The notes: generated by a model from the letters alone, not told the origin. Counted from the stretch's first letter, positions 51,532-60,437 are shown. The stretch: DNA of 64,000 bases from Sinorhizobium garamanticum (GCF_029892065.1 NZ_CP120374.1:1860001-1924000); one strand, 5' to 3'. Translations and numbers: made by a program.

Positions 51532-52454
51532 GTGAGGCACCTGGCTCCCGCTACGACGTGATGGTGGTCGGAGAGTACTACTTCGACCTGATCTTCCGCG
51601 GTCTCCCGGATGTGCCGAAGATCAGTGCCGATCTTTGGGCCGAGGAGTTCGAGTGGGTGCCGGGTGCTGCCTACTCGACAGCACTGGCGCTTGCCCGGCT
51701 TGGAACCAAGGCAGGGTGGTGGTGTACCTTCGGCAACGACATCTTCAGCCGCATGATCATCGATGAAGCGCGGCGGGAAAATATCGACGACGGCCTTTTC
51801 ATCCACCTGGACAAGCCGTTGCGCCGGGTGAGCGCGGCATTCTCGTTCGCGCATGACCGCGGCTTCATCAGCTATGCCGAGCAGCCGGACCCGCTGCCAA
51901 AGCCGGAGGATCTCGATCGCATCAGGCCGCGAATCCTGCTGCTGCAGGGGTTCTCGCTCGACGAGGAGCGGCGCGCGCTCATCCGGGCGGCGCGTGATCT
52001 CGGCATTGTCGTCTGCTCCGACTTGCAGCACGTGGACTACAAGCTCTCGACGCCCGGCATCGAAGAGATGCTGAGGCTGATCGACGTCTTTCTGCCGAAT
52101 TCCTCCGAGGCGAAGGCATTGACCGGCGAAGATGACATCGAGCACGCGCTCGCCTCGATCGCCCGTTTCTGCCCGACGGTGGTGGTCAAATGCGGCGCGG
52201 ACGGCGCCATCGCCTCTTCGAAGGGAGAGATCTGCCGCGTGCCGGCGCTCGCCGTCGATGTATTCGACACGACCGGTGCCGGCGATTGCTTCAACGCGGG
52301 CTTCGTCCACGGCTTGCTCAACGAGCCGGACTTGCGGGGCGCAATCGAAATCGCCGTCATCTGCGGTTCGCTCGCGGTGACGGGCTATGGCGGGCGCAAT
52401 CTGCCTTTTGCACAAGATCTTACGAAATATCGGCGGCGGGAGGCCGCGATATAG
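51528..52454 (+). CDS. PfkB family carbohydrate kinase
   Basis: A 308-residue ribokinase-fold kinase: GAAYSTALALARLGTKAGW region, VVKCGADGAI, and the anion-hole/catalytic motif DTTGAGDCFNAGF. It phosphorylates a sugar or nucleoside; the substrate is unknown. The GTG start at 51528 overlaps the GH4 stop (GTGA), so expression is coupled. Position between GH4 and the sugar importer suggests it acts on the released monosaccharide or on the imported sugar. Confidence 0.9.
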   Translation: MSEAPGSRYDVMVVGEYYFDLIFRGLPDVPKISADLWAEEFEWVPGAAYSTALALARLGTKAGWWCTFGNDIFSRMIIDEARRENIDDGLFIHLDKPLRRVSAAFSFAHDRGFISYAEQPDPLPKPEDLDRIRPRILLLQGFSLDEERRALIRAARDLGIVVCSDLQHVDYKLSTPGIEEMLRLIDVFLPNSSEAKALTGEDDIEHALASIARFCPTVVVKCGADGAIASSKGEICRVPALAVDVFDTTGAGDCFNAGFVHGLLNEPDLRGAIEIAVICGSLAVTGYGGRNLPFAQDLTKYRRREAAI

Positions 52455-52487
52455 CGACGTTCACAAGAGAACGAATGAGGGAACGAC

Positions 52488-53753
52488 ATGAAACACAAAC
52501 TGAAAATGCTGGCAGGCATGGCCGTGGTGGCTATCGCATCGGCGCTCCCGGCAAAAGCTGAAACGGTCTCGATGTTCTGCTCCGCGACCGACTACGAATT
52601 GTGTGAAAAGGCCATCGCGAAGTGGTCGGAGAAGACCGGCAACGAGGTGAAGCTCAACCGGATGCCGCAGAACCTCGACGATGCGATCCCGATCTACCAG
52701 CAGCTCTTCGCTGCCCAATCGTCAGACATCGACGTGCTCTATATCGATGTCATCTGGCTTGGCATGTTCAAGGATCATCTGCTCGACGTCACGTCGATGA
52801 TCCCGGAGGACGAGGTGAAGGCGCATTTTGCCTCGGCCACGGATGCCGCGCGTCTCGATGGCAAGCTACTGGCGATGCCCTTCTACATCGACACCGGGCT
52901 GATGTTCTATCGCAAGGACCTGCTGGAGAAATACGGCAAAGAGCCGCCGAAGACGTGGGATGAAATGACCGCGACCGCGAAGGAGATCCAGGACGCGGAG
53001 CGCAAGGCCGGAAACCCGGATATGTGGGGCTATGCCTGGCAGGGCCGCAGCTACGAGGGACTCACCTGCGATGCGCTGGAATGGATCGCCTCGGCCGGCG
53101 GCGGAAAGATCATTTCCGACGACGGCGAGGTCACCATCAACAGCCCCGTGACGGAAGCGGCGCTGACCCGTGCGCGCGGCTGGATCGGCACGATTTCGCC
53201 CGAGGGCGTGCTTAACTACGACGAGGAGAATTCGCGCGCCCTCTTCGAAAGCGGCAATGCCGTGTTCCACCGCAACTGGCCCTACGTCTGGGGCACGTCT
53301 CAGGCGGAAGGCGGCAAGCTCGTCGGCAAGGTTGGCGTCTCCGCCCTTCCGTTGGGCGCGGAGGGACAGAAGTCCAGCGGAACGCTCGGCACGGCCTATC
53401 TCGGTGTCTCGAAATATTCTGGGAAGCAGGAGCTTGCGGCTGACCTGCTACGCTACATGGTCGGCTTCGAGGACCAGAAGATGCGCGCGATCGAAGGCGG
53501 CTACAACCCGACAGTCGAGGCACTTTACGAAGACGCCGACGTCCTGGCGAAGATTCCCTTCCTCGGCATGGCAAAGACGGCCTTCGAGGAATCGGTCGCC
53601 CGTCCGTCCGCCGCGACCGGCAAGAACTACAACCGGATTTCCCGCACGTTCTACCGGGCCGTTCATGACATCATCTCCGGTAAGGACGATGTCGCCAAGG
53701 AACTCGCCGATCTCGAACGGCGCCTGCAGCGCGATGTGAAAGCCGGCGAATGA
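52488..53753 (+). CDS. sugar ABC transporter substrate-binding protein
   Basis: 421 residues with a Sec signal peptide (MLAGMAVVAIASALPAKA) and family-1 binding-protein features (SSDIDVLYIDVIWLGMF, PFYIDTGLMFYRKDLLEKYG, FHRNWPYVWGTSQ, LGTAYLGVSKYS). The overall type resembles ThuE-like trehalose/maltose/sucrose-binding proteins of rhizobia; the ligand is not proven. A perfect 12-bp hairpin follows the gene, which fits the high expression of binding proteins relative to the downstream transporter genes. Confidence 0.9.
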   Translation: MKHKLKMLAGMAVVAIASALPAKAETVSMFCSATDYELCEKAIAKWSEKTGNEVKLNRMPQNLDDAIPIYQQLFAAQSSDIDVLYIDVIWLGMFKDHLLDVTSMIPEDEVKAHFASATDAARLDGKLLAMPFYIDTGLMFYRKDLLEKYGKEPPKTWDEMTATAKEIQDAERKAGNPDMWGYAWQGRSYEGLTCDALEWIASAGGGKIISDDGEVTINSPVTEAALTRARGWIGTISPEGVLNYDEENSRALFESGNAVFHRNWPYVWGTSQAEGGKLVGKVGVSALPLGAEGQKSSGTLGTAYLGVSKYSGKQELAADLLRYMVGFEDQKMRAIEGGYNPTVEALYEDADVLAKIPFLGMAKTAFEESVARPSAATGKNYNRISRTFYRAVHDIISGKDDVAKELADLERRLQRDVKAGE

Positions 53754-53760
53754 TCAAGGC

Positions 53761-53791
53761 GGCACCTCCGGGAAAGCCCGGAGGTGCCTTT
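53761..53791 (+). terminator. attenuating hairpin after the binding-protein gene
   Basis: GGCACCTCCGGG and CCCGGAGGTGCC (12-bp perfect stem, 4-base loop) followed by TTTCC. It lies 7 bp after the binding-protein stop and 262 bp before the ATPase gene, suggesting partial termination or mRNA stabilisation. Confidence 0.7.
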
Positions 53792-54053
53792 CCGCAAACA
53801 TGCAGTTCGACGCGACGAGTTCCTGATGGCGAAGCCTGTCTTCGACGGCCTGATGAAATGGGCTCCTATGTTGCCGAGCAGATCCTGGCAGGCATTGGCT
53901 GCTTTTGAGCGGCAGCGGTAAGAAGGAAGCGCTGAAGCGCGTGGCGATGGCTGGCGGCTTTACCGCCGATTGGCCGCCGACCATTGTGCACGAATGCAGC
54001 GACAGAGGAATCCTGGCCGACCGCGCCGCGGCAGGCCTTTGAAGGGTAGCGGA
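53792..54053 (+). other. unexplained gap inside the transporter operon, possible gene remnant
   Basis: The 262 bases between the hairpin and the ATPase gene are unusually long for an operon. Short coding-like stretches in different frames (for example an ATG at 53821, and a frame reading RVAMAGGFTADWPPTI) suggest remains of a lost gene, but no family is recognisable and no intact frame exists. Confidence 0.3.
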
Positions 54054-55163
54054 ATGGCTTCAGTCACCTTGAAAAACGTCAGCAAGACCTTTGGCGCCTA
54101 CGATGTCATCCGGTCGATCGACCTGGAAATCGAGGACGGCGAGTTCATGGTGTTCGTCGGCCCGTCGGGTTGCGGGAAGTCGACGCTTCTGCGCCTGATC
54201 GCCGGGCTTGTCCCGGCTTCCGAGGGTGACGTCTTCATCGGTGGCGAGCAGGTGACCGACGTGCCGGCATCGAAGCGCGGGCTTGCTTTCGTCTTCCAGT
54301 CCTACGCGCTTTATCCGCATATGAACGTGTCGCGCAATATCAGCTTCGCGCTCGAAACCGCGCGCCTCGGCAAGGACGAAATTCGCCGCCGTGTGACCAA
54401 GGTCGCGGAGATGCTGAAAATCGGACATCTGCTCGACCGGCGCCCGCGACAGCTTTCCGGCGGCCAGCGGCAGCGCGTAGCGATCGGCCGCGCGCTTGTC
54501 GGTGAGCCCGAGGTTTTCCTCTTCGACGAGCCGCTGTCCAATCTCGACGCCGATCTGCGCATGGAAATGCGCTTCGAGATCGCCAAGCTGCATGCCGATG
54601 TGAACACGACAATGATCTATGTGACGCATGACCAGACGGAGGCGATGACGCTCGCCGACCGCATCGTCATCCTCAATCAGGGGCGCATAGAACAGGTCGG
54701 CAGGCCGCGGGAGCTTTATGACCGGCCGGCAAACAGATTCGTCGCCGGTTTTCTCGGCAGCCCGCGGATGAACTTCGCGCCGCTCGACCGTGCCGCCTCG
54801 TCGGGCAGCGCGCTCCGGGGCGTCGGCGGCTTTTATCATGCTGCCGAACTTACTGGCGCCGACAGCCCCGTCGAGATCGGTCTCAGGCCCGAAGCCCTCA
54901 AGCTGGTCAGCGCCGAGACCAAGGGCGCGATCCGCGGAACGTTCGAGCGCATGGAGGACCTCGGCTACGAATATGTCTGCTATGTGCGGCTCAGCGAGGC
55001 GCTGGTCTGGACGGTGCGTTCGACCGGAAGCCCGCCGCCATTCACGGAGGGCGAGGTGGTTGGCCTCGGCTGGCAGCCTGAAAGCCTCTATCTCTTCGGC
55101 GAAGACGGGCGGCGGATCGATCACGGCGGCGCCGTGCAATTGGCATTGGGAGCTTCGCTGTGA
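54054..55163 (+). CDS. sugar ABC transporter ATPase (MalK/UgpC/ThuK type)
   Basis: 369 residues with [48 protein letters not shown], and a C-terminal regulatory/TOBE part (IGLRPEALKLVSAE). It energises the two permeases that follow. The ATG at 54054 gives MASVTLKNVSKTFG; the frame opens at 53970 without homology. The downstream permease starts with a GTG overlapping the stop (GTGA). Confidence 0.92.
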   Translation: MASVTLKNVSKTFGAYDVIRSIDLEIEDGEFMVFVGPSGCGKSTLLRLIAGLVPASEGDVFIGGEQVTDVPASKRGLAFVFQSYALYPHMNVSRNISFALETARLGKDEIRRRVTKVAEMLKIGHLLDRRPRQLSGGQRQRVAIGRALVGEPEVFLFDEPLSNLDADLRMEMRFEIAKLHADVNTTMIYVTHDQTEAMTLADRIVILNQGRIEQVGRPRELYDRPANRFVAGFLGSPRMNFAPLDRAASSGSALRGVGGFYHAAELTGADSPVEIGLRPEALKLVSAETKGAIRGTFERMEDLGYEYVCYVRLSEALVWTVRSTGSPPPFTEGEVVGLGWQPESLYLFGEDGRRIDHGGAVQLALGASL

Positions 55164-56053
55164 GTGCGGCCGAGAAGATGCAACGGCAGCAGAACCGCAC
55201 CGCGTGGCTGTTTCTGCTGCCGCTGATAATCGCGCTCGTCGGCGTCGCGATCTGGCCGCTCGCGCGCAGCATCTTCTTTTCCTTCACCGACGCCTTTCTC
55301 GATGCGCCGGCGAACTACGGCTTTGTCGGGATCGATAATTTCATAGCCGTGGCCGAAGATCCGGTGTTCTGGCGCGCGGTCAGGAACACGCTGTTCTTTA
55401 CCGTCGTATCTGTCGGTCTGGAGACATTGCTGGGGCTCGCGATCGCGCTGTTGCTCCACCGGGCTTTCGTCGGCCGCGGCATCGTCAGGGCCGCCATTCT
55501 CGTTCCCTGGGCCATGCCGATGGTCGTCTCGACCCGGATATGGGAATGGATGCTCAACGACCAGTTCGGCCTCGTCAACAAGCTGTTGGTGACGCTGGGC
55601 CTCGTCGAGAAGGGCATTGCCTGGACGGCCGAGCCCTCGCTTATCCTCTATACGGTGATCTTCATCGATGTCTGGGTGACAACGCCGTTCATGGTGCTGC
55701 TCATTCTCGCCGGGCTGCAGTTGATCCCTGAGGAGATATACGAGGCCGCCGAGGTTTCCGGCGTGCCGCACTGGAAGCGCTTCTGGTCGATAACGCTGCC
55801 GCTCGCCACACCCGCGATCGGCGTTGCGATGCTGTTTCGTACGCTCGATGCGCTCAGAATGTTCGACCTGAGCTATGTGCTCGCGGCCAACAATGAAAAC
55901 ACCATGACGATGTCGATCTATGCGCGCGACCAGCTGATCAGCTTCCAGGACCTCGGCCTAGGCTCGGCGGCCTCGACCTGGGTGTTCATGATCATCGGGC
56001 TGATCGCGATCGTTATTGTTGGCGTCCTGCGCCTCGATCGCGCGACGGGATGA
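55160..56053 (+). CDS. sugar ABC transporter permease (MalF type)
   Basis: 297 residues with about six membrane segments and the EAA loop (IYEAAEVSGVPHWKRFWSITLPLATP). The GTG start at 55160 overlaps the ATPase stop. Forms the channel with the next gene's product, whose ATG overlaps this stop (ATGA). Confidence 0.9.
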   Translation: MSAAEKMQRQQNRTAWLFLLPLIIALVGVAIWPLARSIFFSFTDAFLDAPANYGFVGIDNFIAVAEDPVFWRAVRNTLFFTVVSVGLETLLGLAIALLLHRAFVGRGIVRAAILVPWAMPMVVSTRIWEWMLNDQFGLVNKLLVTLGLVEKGIAWTAEPSLILYTVIFIDVWVTTPFMVLLILAGLQLIPEEIYEAAEVSGVPHWKRFWSITLPLATPAIGVAMLFRTLDALRMFDLSYVLAANNENTMTMSIYARDQLISFQDLGLGSAASTWVFMIIGLIAIVIVGVLRLDRATG

Positions 56054-56937
56054 CGAAAATGGCAATGACGACGACTGCCCCTGCAAAACGCTATTCCAAC
56101 AGCACCTATCGCACGATCGGGCGCCTGAGGACGTTCGGTCTCTATGTCGGCGTAGCGGCCGTCCTCGCCTACATGCTCTTTCCCTATTACTGGGCGATCG
56201 TTTCGTCGACCAAATCCGGCCAGGCGCTCTACCAGTTCAGTCTCCTGCCATCGCTGGACTTCAGCAACTATTGGCATCTGTTCCAAAACCCGGTCTTCAT
56301 GGGCGCGCTCGTGAATTCCAGCCTCGTCGCTTTCGCGAGCACGATGATCTCGCTGGTGATCGGCATTCTCGCGGCCTATGCGCTCGGGCGGCTGCATTTT
56401 GCTCCGGGCCGGATCATCTTGATCGCCGTCCTGATGATCTCGATTTTCCCGCAGGTGGTCGTGCTGTCGGGAATGTTCGAAGTGATCGGCTGGCTTGGGC
56501 TCTATAATCGCCCGTCGGCGCTCATCGTCTCCTATCTTATCCTCACGCTGCCGTTCACCACCTGGATCCTGACGAGCTTCATACGCGATCTGCCGACGGA
56601 ACTGGAGGAAGCGGCGCTTATTGATGGTTGTTCGCGGCTGAGGGTCCTGACCCATGTGCTGCTGCCACTGATGGGGCCAGCGATCGCCAGCACCGGGTTG
56701 CTCTCGTTCATTCTGGCGTGGAACGAATTCCTCTTCGCGCTCACGTTTATTCTGACCGACGAGAACCGGACCGTGCCGGTTGCGATCGGCCTGCTCACCG
56801 GCAGCAGCCGCTACGAATATCCGTTCGGCCAGATCATGGCCGCGTCGGTGACCGTCACGTTACCGCTGTTGGTGCTGGTGCTGATCTTCCAACGCAAGAT
56901 CGTCGCTGGCCTGACGTCGGGTGCCGTGAAAGGATAG
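56050..56937 (+). CDS. sugar ABC transporter permease (MalG type)
   Basis: 295 residues with six membrane segments and the EAA loop (ELEEAALIDGCSRLRVLTHVLLPLMGP). The N-terminal region (LYVGVAAVLAYMLFPYYWAIVSS) is typical of MalG-like proteins. Last gene of the GH4-PfkB-ABC operon; it ends 71 bp before the convergent gstI gene. Confidence 0.9.
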   Translation: MTKMAMTTTAPAKRYSNSTYRTIGRLRTFGLYVGVAAVLAYMLFPYYWAIVSSTKSGQALYQFSLLPSLDFSNYWHLFQNPVFMGALVNSSLVAFASTMISLVIGILAAYALGRLHFAPGRIILIAVLMISIFPQVVVLSGMFEVIGWLGLYNRPSALIVSYLILTLPFTTWILTSFIRDLPTELEEAALIDGCSRLRVLTHVLLPLMGPAIASTGLLSFILAWNEFLFALTFILTDENRTVPVAIGLLTGSSRYEYPFGQIMAASVTVTLPLLVLVLIFQRKIVAGLTSGAVKG

Positions 56938-57007
56938 TTGTGTCGTCGACAAGCAGGCGTCGCCCGCGATTCATGCAGATGATCAAAAAATGGGCGGTGC
57001 GTTCGCG

Positions 57008-57214
57008 CTAATTCAACTTGCCCGGAATGCCTGGATGCTCTTTGGCTTCGGTGCGAATGGCCTCTTCGTGATACCAGCAACCGTCTATTGCGGCGGCGCA
57101 AATGTCTTGCGCGTCGAGATCCGGTTTCTCCTCCCGGCGGTTCTCCGCCCTTCTGAAGGGTTTCGCGGGGAAAGGATAAATCGTCGCCGATCTTCGGTGT
57201 AAACTCTCGGCCAT
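57008..57214 (-). CDS. gstI: glutamine synthetase II translation inhibitor (DUF2735)
   Basis: A 68-residue protein (MAESLHRRSATIYPFPAKPF, then CAAAIDGCWYHEEAI) of the DUF2735 family. It is divergent from glnII, exactly as gstI in Rhizobium leguminosarum, whose product lowers glnII translation and whose transcription is repressed by NtrC. The ATG at 57214 has a GGGAG site about 9 bases upstream; the frame reaches back to 57304. Function here is by homology and position. Confidence 0.88.
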   Translation of the reverse strand: MAESLHRRSATIYPFPAKPFRRAENRREEKPDLDAQDICAAAIDGCWYHEEAIRTEAKEHPGIPGKLN

Positions 57215-57243
57215 CGTCTGGTCTCCCTTGAGTTCTGAGAGGG

Positions 57244-57283
57244 AGCATAGCGCATCGCATCCGATTTGCACATGGTTTGCGCG
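57244..57283 (-). promoter_or_regulatory. candidate gstI promoter with NtrC-like half site
   Basis: On the minus strand TATGCT (57249-57244) could be the -10 of gstI. TGCAC at 57267 begins a sequence (to 57283) that partly matches the NtrC consensus TGCACC-N5-GGTGCA and would overlap the -35. This fits NtrC repression but the match is partial. Confidence 0.35.
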
Positions 57284-57611
57284 AAATGATGAAAACGCAA
57301 TCAATTGTGTGCCGTATTTGTGGGCACGCGCTTTCGCGCGATGAAAAATTAGACGCCGCCCTCGGAATTTTTACGGCTGGGCACAGCATTCGCATGCGAT
57401 CTGGCTTCTCGGGCGTACCGTTCGATGGCGCAGGTTTGACGCGGCGGGGGAGTGGCCCGGTGCGAGGCGGAGCCCGAACCGCAATCAGCTAACCGTTTGA
57501 CTCTATTACAGCGTTCCAGCGGCACGAGCGGCGAGCGGATGGTTCCGCGCCCAAACACGGATCCGGCCGTTGATCAATTCTTTCACTGCCAGCATGCCAC
57601 AATCTCCGATC

Positions 57612-57626
57612 TGGCACGCAAAATGC
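57612..57626 (+). promoter_or_regulatory. sigma54 promoter of glnII (TGGCACG-N4-ATGC)
   Basis: GG (57613-57614) and GC (57625-57626) are separated by exactly 10 bases within TGGCACGCAAAATGC, close to the sigma54 consensus TGGCACG-N4-TTGC. Transcription would start near 57638, giving a ~90-base leader before glnII. The gap 57215-57727 is the shared gstI-glnII control region. Confidence 0.8.
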
Positions 57627-57727
57627 TTGAGCAGTTCCGGATCCCTTGGCGGTCGGCGCTTCGCAAGTGTGTCGTTCCGTTAGGATTTGCTCAAAGCCTC
57701 GCAACACCACGTTATGAGAGATTCGCA

Positions 57728-58768
57728 ATGACAAAGTATAAGCTCGAGTATATCTGGCTCGACGGCTACACCCCGGTACCGAACCTGCGCGGAAAAACGC
57801 AGATCAAGGAATTCGATGCGTTCCCGACGCTCGAGCAGCTCCCGCTCTGGGGATTTGACGGAAGCTCGACGATGCAGGCCGAAGGCCGCAGCTCCGACTG
57901 CGTGCTGAAACCGGTCGCGGTCTATCCGGACCCGGTTCGCACCAACGGCGTACTGGTCATGTGCGAAGTCATGATGCCGGACGGCAAGACGCCCCATCCG
58001 TCGAACAGCCGCGCGACGATTCTCGACGACGAGGGCGCCTGGTTCGGCTTCGAGCAGGAATACTTCTTCTACAAGGACGGCCGTCCGCTCGGATTCCCGG
58101 AGCATGGCTACCCGGCACCGCAGGGCCCGTATTACACCGGCGTCGGCTACAAGAACGTGGGCGACATCGCACGCCAGATCGTCGAAGAGCATCTCGACAT
58201 CTGCCTGGCGGCCGGCATCAACCATGAAGGCATCAATGCCGAAGTCGCCAAGGGCCAGTGGGAATTCCAGATCTTCGGCAAGGGCTCCAAGAAGGCCGCA
58301 GACGAAGTCTGGCTGGCTCGTTACCTGCTGCAGCGCCTGACGGAAAAATATGGCATCGATATCGAATGGCACTGCAAGCCGCTCGGCGACACCGACTGGA
58401 ACGGTTCGGGCATGCACTGCAACTTCTCGACCGCCCACATGCGTGAAGTCGGCGGCAAGGACTACTTCGAAGCGCTGATGGCTGCCTTCGAGAAGAACCT
58501 GCACGAGCACATCGCCGTCTACGGCCCCGACAACCACATGCGCCTGACCGGCAAGCATGAGACGGCACCGTGGAACAAGTTCAGCTACGGCGTTGCTGAT
58601 CGCGGTGCGTCGATCCGCGTTCCGCACAGCTTCGTCAACAACGGCTACCGCGGCTATCTCGAAGACCGCCGCCCGAACTCCCAGGGCTGCCCCTACCAGA
58701 TCGCTTCGCAGGTGCTGAAGACGATCTCGACCGTTCCGACCGAAGGCAGCGTCGCGAAAGTAGCATAG
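57728..58768 (+). CDS. glnII: glutamine synthetase II (eukaryotic-type)
   Basis: A 346-residue type II (beta-grasp/catalytic) glutamine synthetase, the length expected for GSII. Signatures: LPLWGFDGSSTMQAEG, EQEYFFYKDGRPLGFP, INHEGINAEVAKGQWEFQ, MHCNFSTAHMR, DNHMRLTGKHETAPW and RGASIRVP. It makes glutamine from glutamate, ammonia and ATP; in rhizobia it is induced under nitrogen limitation by NtrC-sigma54. The ATG at 57728 gives MTKYKLEYIWLDG; the frame opens far upstream at 57452 without homology. Its ribosome site is weak (GAGAG), which fits translational control by GstI. A strong terminator follows. Confidence 0.96.
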   Translation: MTKYKLEYIWLDGYTPVPNLRGKTQIKEFDAFPTLEQLPLWGFDGSSTMQAEGRSSDCVLKPVAVYPDPVRTNGVLVMCEVMMPDGKTPHPSNSRATILDDEGAWFGFEQEYFFYKDGRPLGFPEHGYPAPQGPYYTGVGYKNVGDIARQIVEEHLDICLAAGINHEGINAEVAKGQWEFQIFGKGSKKAADEVWLARYLLQRLTEKYGIDIEWHCKPLGDTDWNGSGMHCNFSTAHMREVGGKDYFEALMAAFEKNLHEHIAVYGPDNHMRLTGKHETAPWNKFSYGVADRGASIRVPHSFVNNGYRGYLEDRRPNSQGCPYQIASQVLKTISTVPTEGSVAKVA

Positions 58769-58780
58769 TAATACTCCCCG

Positions 58781-58815
58781 CGGCGCCGACGCGAATGTCG
58801 GCGCCGTGCCTCTTT
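58781..58815 (+). terminator. rho-independent terminator of glnII
   Basis: CGGCGCCGAC and GTCGGCGCCG (10-bp perfect stem, 6-base loop) followed by TGCCTCTTTT, 12 bp after the glnII stop. Confidence 0.85.
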
Positions 58816-58894
58816 TCGTTGTCGGTGTGATCCTCGCCGGGAATTCTTGGACGCTGATGGCTTTGCCACGGTCAGCGAGTCCCGAATACCGCCT

Positions 58895-59668
58895 TCACCT
58901 CTTTCTTGCGTCGATGATCCAATCGACTGCCTCGGAAATATCGCGAACCGTCGCGGTCGGCGTCGGCTCGAAACGCTTTTCGTCGCCTTCGCGGTACTTG
59001 CCGGTGCGTACCAGCAGGGCCTGCGCTAAACCTGCCTGCAGCGCGCCTGCCACATCTGTTTCGGCGTCATCACCCACCATGACGGCTTGAGCGTCCGGAC
59101 AATTGATCGTCGCGAGCGCAGATCGGAAGAACGGCTGCGACGGCTTCCCGAGCACGATCGCGCTCTTCTGGCTGGCGAATTCCAGTCCCGTTACGAACGC
59201 TCCGGCGTCGAGGCTGAGTTTGCCATCGGAATCCTTGAAGGTCCGGTTTGGGGCGAGTGCCAGCAGTTCCGCGCCGGCAATCAATTCTCGAAACGCCGCG
59301 TTGAGCGCCCGGTAATCGAAAGCCTCCCCCGCATCGCCGACAACGACGGCCTTCGGCAGGCGGCGTGTCAGATCGTCGAATTCCTGCACGAGATTGGGAT
59401 GGACGAGCAGATGTGGCGATCGGCCATGTTCGGCAAGCCATTGGCGCGCTGCCTCAGCCGGCGTGAAGACTTCGTCGGGTGCCACTGAAAGGCCCAGCCG
59501 GGTAAGTCGGTCAAGAACGGCTGGCTTGGTGGAGCGGGTGGTGTTGCTGACGAAGCGGATAGGAAGACCGGCGTCGCGCAGTCGGCGAACGGCCTCCGTT
59601 GCGCCAGGCACAGCCACTTCGCCGTCATAGATGACGCCGGCAAGATCCAGAAGCACACCATTTATCAT
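58895..59668 (-). CDS. HAD-superfamily IIA phosphatase (LHPP/NagD-like)
   Basis: A 257-residue HAD phosphatase: motif I LLDLAGVIYDG, motif II FVSNTTRST, motif III lysine near VLGKPSQPFF, motif IV MVGDDAETDVAGA. The nucleophile Asp8 is present but the usual second Asp of DxD is Ala10, as in LHPP-like relatives that have DxS. It probably removes phosphate from a small metabolite. The ATG at 59668 gives MINGVLLDLAG. No obvious operon partner. Confidence 0.88.
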   Translation of the reverse strand: MINGVLLDLAGVIYDGEVAVPGATEAVRRLRDAGLPIRFVSNTTRSTKPAVLDRLTRLGLSVAPDEVFTPAEAARQWLAEHGRSPHLLVHPNLVQEFDDLTRRLPKAVVVGDAGEAFDYRALNAAFRELIAGAELLALAPNRTFKDSDGKLSLDAGAFVTGLEFASQKSAIVLGKPSQPFFRSALATINCPDAQAVMVGDDAETDVAGALQAGLAQALLVRTGKYREGDEKRFEPTPTATVRDISEAVDWIIDARKR

Positions 59669-59813
59669 TCGATCAGGATGACATGGAGGTGCGGGGGGTC
59701 AAGATGCACCAAGGACGGGCCAACCAGCGCGCAGGCGATGTGAGGGTGACGAACCGGGAGGTGCGGGAAATCGCTGCCGAGGCTTGGCGGACCTCGGCGT
59801 GAAATAGCGCCTG

Positions 59814-60437
59814 CTAGAGGAGGAAGTAGCTTGCAGTGATCGTCAGCGGATCATCCAGGTGCAGCAAAAAGTCAGCCTTTTTGTCCCCGTTGAGGTCGGC
59901 ATAGACATAGGTGTCGCTATCTTGCTTCACATATCTCAGTTCGCCGGCCTTTCCGCTAAATGCGCTAGAACCGATGAAGACAAAGGCCTGGTTCCCCGCT
60001 GCAGCGGTATTGGCGTCTATTGCCGAGAGATCTATTCGATCGCCAGCGGCATAGTTGAAATCATAGATCGTGTCGCGCGACGTTGTGGTTGAGTCCATCT
60101 GTGACTTGAAGACGAATTTGTCTGCACCGGCACCGCCGTAAAGAGCGTCGGCGCCTTGTCCGCCGATGATCGCGTCGTTGCCGTCACCGCCGGAGACCCG
60201 GTCGTTGCCCGCGCCACCATTTAATGTGTCGCTGCCGGACCTTCCTGTGATTGTGTCATTGCCGGATGTTCCGCCGGTGCGCGCTGGCTCGAAGCCATCA
60301 GGGATCAGAAGCTTTTGGCCCGTCCAGGTATTAGGATTTTTGATATTGTTCGCCCTTGCGAGATCCTCGACGGTAGTGTTGTAGCGGGCTGCAATGACGC
60401 TGAGGGGATCGCCGCTTCTTACAGTATAGGATGTCAT
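59814..60437 (-). CDS. LysM-RTX fusion protein, probable type I secretion substrate
   Basis: 207 residues: an N-terminal LysM domain ([19 protein letters not shown]... [21 protein letters not shown], residues ~4-47), then RTX nonapeptide repeats ([41 protein letters not shown] in parts, ~55-105), and a C-terminal type I secretion-like region ([21 protein letters not shown], end SYFLL). No Sec signal, which fits type I export, possibly by PrsDE. LysM binds peptidoglycan or chitin-like glycans, so the protein may attach to a cell wall outside the cell. This combination is unusual. Confidence 0.88.
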   Translation of the reverse strand: MTSYTVRSGDPLSVIAARYNTTVEDLARANNIKNPNTWTGQKLLIPDGFEPARTGGTSGNDTITGRSGSDTLNGGAGNDRVSGGDGNDAIIGGQGADALYGGAGADKFVFKSQMDSTTTSRDTIYDFNYAAGDRIDLSAIDANTAAAGNQAFVFIGSSAFSGKAGELRYVKQDSDTYVYADLNGDKKADFLLHLDDPLTITASYFLL

